Below, piece by piece: positions 59,014 to 64,000 of a stretch of 64,000 nt of DNA (position 1 is the stretch's first letter; every line of letters starts with the position of its first letter). The stretch covers positions 1 through 64,000 of the forward strand of contig NZ_FMBW01000087.1 in NCBI RefSeq assembly GCF_900091725.1, read 5' to 3'. A program made the position numbers and the translations under genes. This DNA comes from Streptomyces sp. DvalAA-43 (lineage in GTDB: Bacteria; Actinomycetota; Actinomycetes; Streptomycetales; Streptomycetaceae). The notes under the pieces were generated by a model. The model saw only the letters and a program-made list of their open reading frames with translations, was not told the origin of the DNA and searched no databases.

Positions 59014-60276
59014 CTACGCGCTCACCTCGGCACGGGTCAGGGTCAGGCGCAGTCCGACGAGCAGTTGGAGTGCGGCGAGCGCGAGCAGTACGGCCAGGGG
59101 CAGCGCCCAGCCGCCGGTGACCGAGCGCAGCAGCCCCACACCGAAGGGGCCCACCGAGGCGAGGAGATAGCCGGTGCTCTGGGAGAAGGTCGACAGCGCG
59201 GCGGTCTCCTGCGCGCTCCGGCCGCTCGCCCCGATGATGGCCAGGACCAGCGGAAACGCCCCCAGCCCGAAGCCGGTCAGCACGGCCCAGAGGAGGGGCA
59301 GGGCCACGGGCGCGCAGAGCAGGCCGAGATAACCGGCCATCAGCGCGGCGCCGACCATGACGAACGCCCACCGCAGCCGCGCCGGCGTCCTGGTGAGCGG
59401 CATCAGGACGAAGGTCGAGGGCACCCCCACGATCAGCGCCAGACCCAGCATGACCCCGGCCCGGTCGGAACTCATCCCGTGGTCGGACAGGACGGTCGGC
59501 AGCCAGCCGATGACCGCGTAGCTGTTGAGGGACTGCAGAGCGAAGAACGCGGTCACCAACAGTCCGAAGCGGGTGCGCCCGGCGCTCCAGGCCGAGACCT
59601 GACCGCCGTCCGCACGCCATGCCCCGGCCCGCCAGGACCCCGGCCGCAGCCCCCACACCACCAGGGCGAGCACGGCGGGCACGGCCCAGACCGCCAGCCC
59701 CGGCGAAGCCTTCCCCACCAGGTCGGCGACGGGTACGGCCGCGGCCGCGGCGACGGCCGAGCCGAGCGCCATCGTGGTGGTGTAGACCCCGGTCAGCAGC
59801 GCGACACGGGCGGGGAAGTGCGCCTTGACCACCGCGGGCAGCAGGACGTTGCACAGGGCCAGCCCCGCCGCACCCAGCAGCGTGCCGGCCAGCAGCGCCC
59901 CGGTCCGCGGCACCGCGCGCACGGCGAGCCCCGCGGACAGCGCCGCCAGCGCCAGCAGGACGGCACGCTCGGTGCCCACGCGCCGGGCCAGCATGGCGCT
60001 GGTCGCACCGACCGCCGCGAAGCACAGCGTAGGAAGCGCCGGGACCAGGGACGCGACGAACGGCCCGAACCCCAGCTGGGCCCGGAGCTGCTCCAGCAGC
60101 GCGGACGCGCTGCTGATGCCCAGCCGCAGATTGAGGGCGATCAGGACGATGCCGACGGCGGTCAGCCAGCCCGCGGCGGTACGGGACATCGGCCGGGCGG
60201 AGGTCGGACCTGAGGCGGTCGGACGTGGGGCGGTCGGACGCGGGGTGATTTTCGGGGGGCGGCGCGTGAGTGGCAT
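59014..60276 (-). CDS. MFS transporter (CynX/NimT-like)
   Basis: The product is 420 residues from ATG 60276. About twelve membrane helices follow a Pro/Arg-rich start. AVGIVLIALNLRLGISSASALLEQLRAQLGFGPF resembles the CynX/NimT (cyanate, nitroimidazole) subfamily. On the minus strand TTGGAC and TATGTT are spaced 18 bases and end ~9 bases before ATG, so the mRNA may be leaderless. A FadR/GntR gene is divergent. Confidence 0.85.
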   Translation of the reverse strand: MPLTRRPPKITPRPTAPRPTASGPTSARPMSRTAAGWLTAVGIVLIALNLRLGISSASALLEQLRAQLGFGPFVASLVPALPTLCFAAVGATSAMLARRVGTERAVLLALAALSAGLAVRAVPRTGALLAGTLLGAAGLALCNVLLPAVVKAHFPARVALLTGVYTTTMALGSAVAAAAAVPVADLVGKASPGLAVWAVPAVLALVVWGLRPGSWRAGAWRADGGQVSAWSAGRTRFGLLVTAFFALQSLNSYAVIGWLPTVLSDHGMSSDRAGVMLGLALIVGVPSTFVLMPLTRTPARLRWAFVMVGAALMAGYLGLLCAPVALPLLWAVLTGFGLGAFPLVLAIIGASGRSAQETAALSTFSQSTGYLLASVGPFGVGLLRSVTGGWALPLAVLLALAALQLLVGLRLTLTRAEVSA

Positions 60277-60290
60277 GATGGAAACATAAA

Positions 60291-60322
60291 ACGTCTGACC
60301 TTTAACGTCCAACCTTTAAAGG
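60291..60322. promoter_or_regulatory. ACCTTTAA direct repeats, GntR operator candidate
   Basis: ACCTTTAA occurs at 60298-60305 and 60312-60319 (14 bp apart), and ACGTC flanks the first copy. CCTTTAAAGG (60313-60322) is a 10-bp palindrome. The set overlaps the predicted -35 region of the transporter gene and lies ~70 bases upstream of the gntR start. Confidence 0.6.
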
Positions 60323-60385
60323 TACGATTGCCTCCGTACCCGCTCATCCGGCCGGACCCGCTCTCCCGGCCAGGAAGGACCCTCC

Positions 60386-61087
60386 GTGGCTCTCCCCTCC
60401 GTCCGCCGTTCGGTGCTGGTCGACGACGTCATCCAGCGACTGCGTGACGAGATCACCTCGGGAAGATGGCCGATGGGGGCCCGCATTCCGACCGAGACGG
60501 CACTCATCGCAGAGCTCGGCATCGCACGCGGGACGCTCCGCGAGGCCACCCGCGCCCTCATCCATGCGGGGCTGTTGCAGGCACGGCAGGGCGACGGCAC
60601 CTATGTGCGTGCCACCAGTGAGCTGTCCGGCGCCATCCAGCGCCTCGACAGCGAGCTGGGCGAGGTCCTCGAAGTCCGTCAGGGGCTGGACGCCCAGGCC
60701 GCCGGCCTGGCCGCCGCCCGTATCACCCCCGAAGCGCTGGACCGGCTCGACGCACTGCTGGCCCGGCGCGCCACGGCCTGGCGGCAGCGCGACCGGGACG
60801 CGTGGATCCTGGCCGATCACGCCTTCCACCAGGCTGTCGCCACCGGCGCGGGCAACAGCCTGCTGAGCGACCTCTACGCCGCCCTCGGCCCGGCCCTGCG
60901 CCGCTCCATGACGGCCCACTGGGACGATCACGGCTTCGACGGCGCGGACCCCCGCGGGCACGAGGACCTCCTCGACGCGCTGCGCGCCGGGGACGCCGTT
61001 CGCGCGGCGCGCAGCGCCACTTCCAACATCGACGCCACCGGCGACTGGCACGGCACCTCGTCACCCTCCCGGCCCGGACCGGGCTGA
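60386..61087 (+). CDS. FadR-subfamily GntR transcriptional regulator
   Basis: The product is 233 residues from GTG 60386 (AGGAAGGA upstream). The winged helix has IQRLRDEITSGRWPMGARIPTETALIAELGIARGTLREATRALIHAGLL. An FCD helical ligand domain follows, with a DHAFHQAVATGAGN segment carrying the metal-site His. It probably represses the divergent transporter and itself. Confidence 0.92.
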   Translation: MALPSVRRSVLVDDVIQRLRDEITSGRWPMGARIPTETALIAELGIARGTLREATRALIHAGLLQARQGDGTYVRATSELSGAIQRLDSELGEVLEVRQGLDAQAAGLAAARITPEALDRLDALLARRATAWRQRDRDAWILADHAFHQAVATGAGNSLLSDLYAALGPALRRSMTAHWDDHGFDGADPRGHEDLLDALRAGDAVRAARSATSNIDATGDWHGTSSPSRPGPG

Positions 61088-61102
61088 GCCGGGCGGGGGC
61101 GG

Positions 61103-61777
61103 TCAGGCGTGTTCGAGCGGGAACGCGCCACGGTGTCCGGTGCCCGCGCCGGCGTCCGGGCGGGGTTCGTACTCGCGGCAGCTCCAGATCTCCTGGACGA
61201 ATCCGGTACGCCGGTCCCACAGGTCCAGGACGTCGCCCTCACCGGCCGCTCCGCGGTAGGCGTCCTTGGCACCCCGGAAGCAGGCGAGGCCGCCGGAGAG
61301 TCCGCGCCCGGTGGCCGGGGCCGGGAAGTAGTCCGAGAAGGCGCAGGCGATGCAGGTCCGCAGCCGTACGCCGGGCGGCAGGGCGCGCTGGATGGTGGCG
61401 AGCGCGGAGGCGAAGTCGCTCTCGGCCCGGTGGGACGCGTAGGCCGCGCCGCCGAACTGCAGCTCCAGGCTGAGATGCGAATCGGGGCGGCGCAGCGACA
61501 ACAGGCAGCTGAGCGTGGCCTGATGGACGGCTCCGTCCCAGCTGACCGGGAACGGCAGGTCCCACTCCAGGACGCAGTCGCTCAGCGCACCGTCCACCAG
61601 GACGAACCGGTCGTCGGCCGGTGGCGTGCCGACGGCCGGGGTGAGGCCGTCGAAGCTCGCGCCCTCGAAGTCGATGCCCCGTGTCCGGAGGCGTAGTTGC
61701 TGTCCGTCGGTGGTGAGGACGACGGCGTCGGAACCCTGTCGGTCCCGGTACCACCCTGCCCATGACTCATCTGTCAT
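61103..61777 (-). CDS. DUF6304-like hypothetical protein
   Basis: The product is 224 residues from ATG 61777. It shows RGIDFEGASFDGLTPAVGTP, LEWDLPFPVSWDG and CIACAFSDYFPAPATGRGLSGGLACFRG, which I recall as DUF6304 features; the assignment is tentative. The last of these contains a CIAC pair. It is probably a cytoplasmic all-beta protein of unknown function. The longer 5' extension to 61837 lacks a ribosome site. Confidence 0.65.
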   Translation of the reverse strand: MTDESWAGWYRDRQGSDAVVLTTDGQQLRLRTRGIDFEGASFDGLTPAVGTPPADDRFVLVDGALSDCVLEWDLPFPVSWDGAVHQATLSCLLSLRRPDSHLSLELQFGGAAYASHRAESDFASALATIQRALPPGVRLRTCIACAFSDYFPAPATGRGLSGGLACFRGAKDAYRGAAGEGDVLDLWDRRTGFVQEIWSCREYEPRPDAGAGTGHRGAFPLEHA

Positions 61778-61883
61778 GGGCACGGACTGTAGCCCGTGCC
61801 CCTGACAGTCGCCGTGCCGCCCTCCGTTTCCCGCCACGGGGGCTGTGACCTCGGCAGCTCGTTCCGTTCTCCTGCCGTCGCCC

Positions 61884-61931
61884 CCCTTCGCAATTCCCTT
61901 CGTGATTCCCTTCGTCGGTCCCTTCGCCGTT
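61884..61931. repeat. Four tandem copies of a 12-bp unit
   Basis: Units starting at 61884, 61896, 61908 and 61920 share CCCTTCG followed by five variable bases ending in TT or GT. They lie between the polyprenyl synthetase and DUF6304-like genes. No reading frame there looks real. Confidence 0.75.
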
Positions 61932-61967
61932 CCCGGTTCTCCGCGCCCGGCGTTCCGCCCTCCGCTC

Positions 61968-63098
61968 TCAGTGCGTCCGGCGGGTGACGAACTCCGCCAG
62001 GGTCAGGAGCTCGCCGGCGCGGGCGAGGTCCGGAACCGCCCGGGACAGGTGGTGGACCGCGCGGGCCATCCGGTCCGCCGCGCAGATCTGCGCCCAGTCC
62101 CGGCCGCCGGCCCGGTCGACGGCGTCGGCGGCGCGGCTCACCTCACCGGGGGTGTTCATCGATCCCCGGTAGAGCGCGGCCAGTTCGGCCGCCGCCGGGG
62201 TGCCGGAGGTCAAGGCGGAGACGACGGGCAGGGACTTCTTGTGGGCGGCGAGATCCGCCCCGACCGGCTTCCCGGTCCGCGCCGGGTCCCCCCAGATGCC
62301 GATCAGGTCGTCGATGAGCTGGAAGGCGAGGCCCGCCTCCCGGCCGAATCCGTCCATCGCGCCGACCGCCCGCTCCCCCGCGCCCGCGTACAGCGCACCC
62401 AGCGCGCAGGCGCAGCCGAGCAGGGCGCCGGTCTTGGCGGTGGCCATGGTCAGGCACTCGTCCAGCGTGACCTCGTCGGGGTCCCGGTCCTCGAAGGCGC
62501 AGTCGGCCTGCTGGCCCGCGCACAGCTCGATGATGCAGGTCGAGAGCCGGGCCGAGGCGCGGGCCCCGGCCGGGACCGGGTCCTCGGCGAGCAGTCGCTG
62601 GGCCAGGGCGAGCATGGCGTCGCCCGCGATGACCGCGTCGGGGATGCCGAAGACCGCCCAGGCCGTGGGCCGGTGCCGACGGGTCCGGTCCTCGTCGATG
62701 ACGTCGTCGTGCAGCAGAGTGAAGTTGTGGGCCAGCTCCACGGCGACGGCGGCCCGTACCGCCCGCTCCGGGTCGCCGCCCAGCGCGCGGGCCGCGGCGA
62801 GGACCAGAGCGGGCCTGATCGCCTTGCCCGCCGGCCCCGAGTACGGGCTGCCGTCGGCCTCCTGCCAGCCGAAGTGGTACATCGCGACGCGGCGGATCGA
62901 TCCGGGCAGGGACTCGACGGCGGCGCGCAGCCGGGGATCGACGAGCGCCCGGGTCCGCTCCAGGAGGATCTCGGCCTCCTGGCCCTGGGACAGAGGGGCG
63001 ACCGGGTCGCCGACGGCGACCCGCGTCACCGGGGCGGGCGGGGTGTCGTCGCCCGGGGCCCGGAGTGTCGGTGGTTGGGGTACGTGGTGGGTCTTCAC
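61968..63098 (-). CDS. Polyprenyl synthetase, probable encapsulin cargo
   Basis: The product is 376 residues from GTG 63098 behind GGGAGGA. Both Asp-rich motifs are intact: DDVID at 131-135 and DDLIG starting at 263, with KAIRPALVL and FTLLHDDVID context typical of trans-isoprenyl diphosphate synthases. The first ~40 residues are Pro-rich and disordered, as in cargo-loading segments of family 2 encapsulin cargos. It lies 91 bases downstream of the shell gene on the same strand. Family 2B encapsulins are known to pair with polyprenyl transferases or terpene cyclases. Product chain length is not readable. Confidence 0.88.
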   Translation of the reverse strand: MKTHHVPQPPTLRAPGDDTPPAPVTRVAVGDPVAPLSQGQEAEILLERTRALVDPRLRAAVESLPGSIRRVAMYHFGWQEADGSPYSGPAGKAIRPALVLAAARALGGDPERAVRAAVAVELAHNFTLLHDDVIDEDRTRRHRPTAWAVFGIPDAVIAGDAMLALAQRLLAEDPVPAGARASARLSTCIIELCAGQQADCAFEDRDPDEVTLDECLTMATAKTGALLGCACALGALYAGAGERAVGAMDGFGREAGLAFQLIDDLIGIWGDPARTGKPVGADLAAHKKSLPVVSALTSGTPAAAELAALYRGSMNTPGEVSRAADAVDRAGGRDWAQICAADRMARAVHHLSRAVPDLARAGELLTLAEFVTRRTH

Positions 63099-63189
63099 TG
63101 GGGCGTCCTCCCGAGGCCGCCCCGGGCACGGCTGCCCGGTGGCGGAGGTTGACAGGGGCCCGGACCTCTCCGTCCGGGCCCCCGAGGGG

Positions 63190-64000
63190 CTACCGCCAGC
63201 GGCTGACCTCGACGTTTTCCAGGACGCCCAGGGCGTCCGGCACGAGGATGGCCGCGGAGTAGTAGGCCGTCACCAGGTAGGAGATGATCGCCTGCTCGTC
63301 GATCCCCATGAAGCGGACCGAGAGGCTGGGCTCGATCTCGTCGGGGATGCCGGTCTGGTGGAGCCCGATGACGCCCTGCTCGTCCTCGCCCGTCCTCATG
63401 CAGATGATCGACGTGGTCCGGGCGTCGGTGACCGGGATCTTGTTGGACGGGAAGATCGGCACCCCCCGCCAGGCCGGCACATGGTGTCCGCCGATGTCGA
63501 CCGACTCGGGTACCAGACCGCGCTTGTTGCACTCGCGGCCGAAGGCGGCGATGGCCTTCGGGTGGGCGAGGAAGAGCTTGGAGCCGCGGCGGCGCGAGAG
63601 CAGCTCGTCCATGTCGTCGGGGCTGGGCGCACCGTCGTGCGGCTGGAGGCGCTGCCCGTAGTCGCAGTTGTTGAGCAGCCCGAACTCGCGGTTGTTGATC
63701 AGCTCGTGCTCCTGGCGCTCGCGGAGCGCCTCGACCGTCAGCCTCAACTGCTGCTCGGTCTGGTTCATCGGCTGGTTGTAGAGGTCGGCGACCCGGGTGT
63801 GGACCTTCAGCACGGTCTGGGCGACGCTCAGTTCGTACTCGCGGGGCGCCGCGTCGTAGTCGACGTACGTGTGCGGGACGACGGCTTCGCCGACATGGCC
63901 GGCGGAGAGGTCGATCGCGGCCTCGCCGTACTTGTTGGTGCGCTGCTCCGGGACGCTGAGCAGTCCGGCGAGATGGTGACGGAGCGAGTCCGCGCGCTCG
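63190..64000 (-). CDS. Family 2 encapsulin shell protein, 3' part
   Basis: The frame is open to the window edge, so the 5' end lies beyond 64000. About 269 C-terminal residues are visible. They include YELSVAQTVLKVHTRVADLYN, the coiled ELINNREFGLLNN run, WRGVPIFPSNKIPV, TTSIICMRTGEDEQGVIGLHQTG and a C-terminal HK97-like strand segment (SLSVRFMGIDEQAIISYLVTAYYSAAI), all typical of EshA-like family 2 encapsulins. A cyclic-nucleotide-binding insert, which defines 2B, would sit in the unseen part. The adjacent polyprenyl synthetase makes 2B likely. Confidence 0.9.
   Translation of the reverse strand, partial: ERADSLRHHLAGLLSVPEQRTNKYGEAAIDLSAGHVGEAVVPHTYVDYDAAPREYELSVAQTVLKVHTRVADLYNQPMNQTEQQLRLTVEALRERQEHELINNREFGLLNNCDYGQRLQPHDGAPSPDDMDELLSRRRGSKLFLAHPKAIAAFGRECNKRGLVPESVDIGGHHVPAWRGVPIFPSNKIPVTDARTTSIICMRTGEDEQGVIGLHQTGIPDEIEPSLSVRFMGIDEQAIISYLVTAYYSAAILVPDALGVLENVEVSRWR

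Noticed and set aside
1..64000. tRNA or rRNA genes, transposases, integrases, phage genes
   Set aside because: None was recognisable on either strand by reading; mobile-element origin of the fxs block therefore has no direct sequence support here.

Overview
The window is chromosomal DNA of a high-GC actinomycete, almost certainly a Streptomyces. The evidence is very GC-rich third codon positions, frequent GTG starts, the KGD form of 2-oxoglutarate decarboxylase, a nickel SOD with its maturase, a snapalysin with a divergent LysR gene, CGNR, DUF5753 and DUF6104 proteins, and a family 2 encapsulin. Coding density is high. I saw no rRNA, tRNA, insertion sequence or CRISPR array.

Layout. Bases 1-3501 hold the 3' part of kgd, closed by a 17-bp hairpin. 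Bases 3651-25023 form one uninterrupted minus-strand block of 13 genes and are the most unusual part of the window. In transcription order they are: a trypsin-co-occurring (trypco1-like) protein, a trypsin/VMAP-like protease, a MoxR ATPase, a SAV_2336-like vWA/TPR giant, an FxS-type RiPP precursor (fxsA), its radical SAM maturase (fxsB), an HExxH enzyme, a TIR/NB-ARC/TPR protein (fxsT1), a second trypco1-like protein, a ChlI-like ATPase, a ChlD-like vWA protein, a CHAT caspase-like protease and a second fxsT (fxsT2). Many junctions overlap by ATGA or GTGA. The block joins a cyclophane-peptide (FxSxx-COOH/triceptide) cassette to two AAA/vWA chaperone-like pairs, two proteases and two STAND-like NTPases. 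It looks like a composite signalling or biological-conflict island set beside core metabolism.

Bases 25208-37690 are core-like: DUF6104, a hypothetical protein, a DUF4097/PadR operon, an HTH/Clp-N pair, a secreted GH5 enzyme, an MDR dehydrogenase, a malic enzyme, a polar amino-acid ABC transporter and a SigE-type sigma factor with a membrane partner. Bases 37837-44521 hold a methyltransferase, a CGNR regulator, sodX/sodN, a DUF5753-only protein, a flavoprotein, an XRE regulator and two tiny zinc-ribbon-like proteins.

Bases 44418-49298 are a TetR-controlled set (APC permease, Zn-alcohol dehydrogenase, aldehyde dehydrogenase) that probably imports an amine or alcohol and oxidises it to an acid; two matching operators sit in the divergent promoter. 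Bases 49611-61777 are accessory and regulatory: a VOC protein, a DHA2 exporter with TetR, a nucleotidyltransferase, SDR proteins, a choice-of-anchor A surface protein with an LPxTG-type end, LysR/snapalysin, an MFS/GntR pair and a DUF6304-like protein. Bases 61968-64000 hold a polyprenyl synthetase next to the 3' part of a family 2 encapsulin shell gene, an arrangement typical of family 2B encapsulin loci whose cargo is a terpenoid enzyme.
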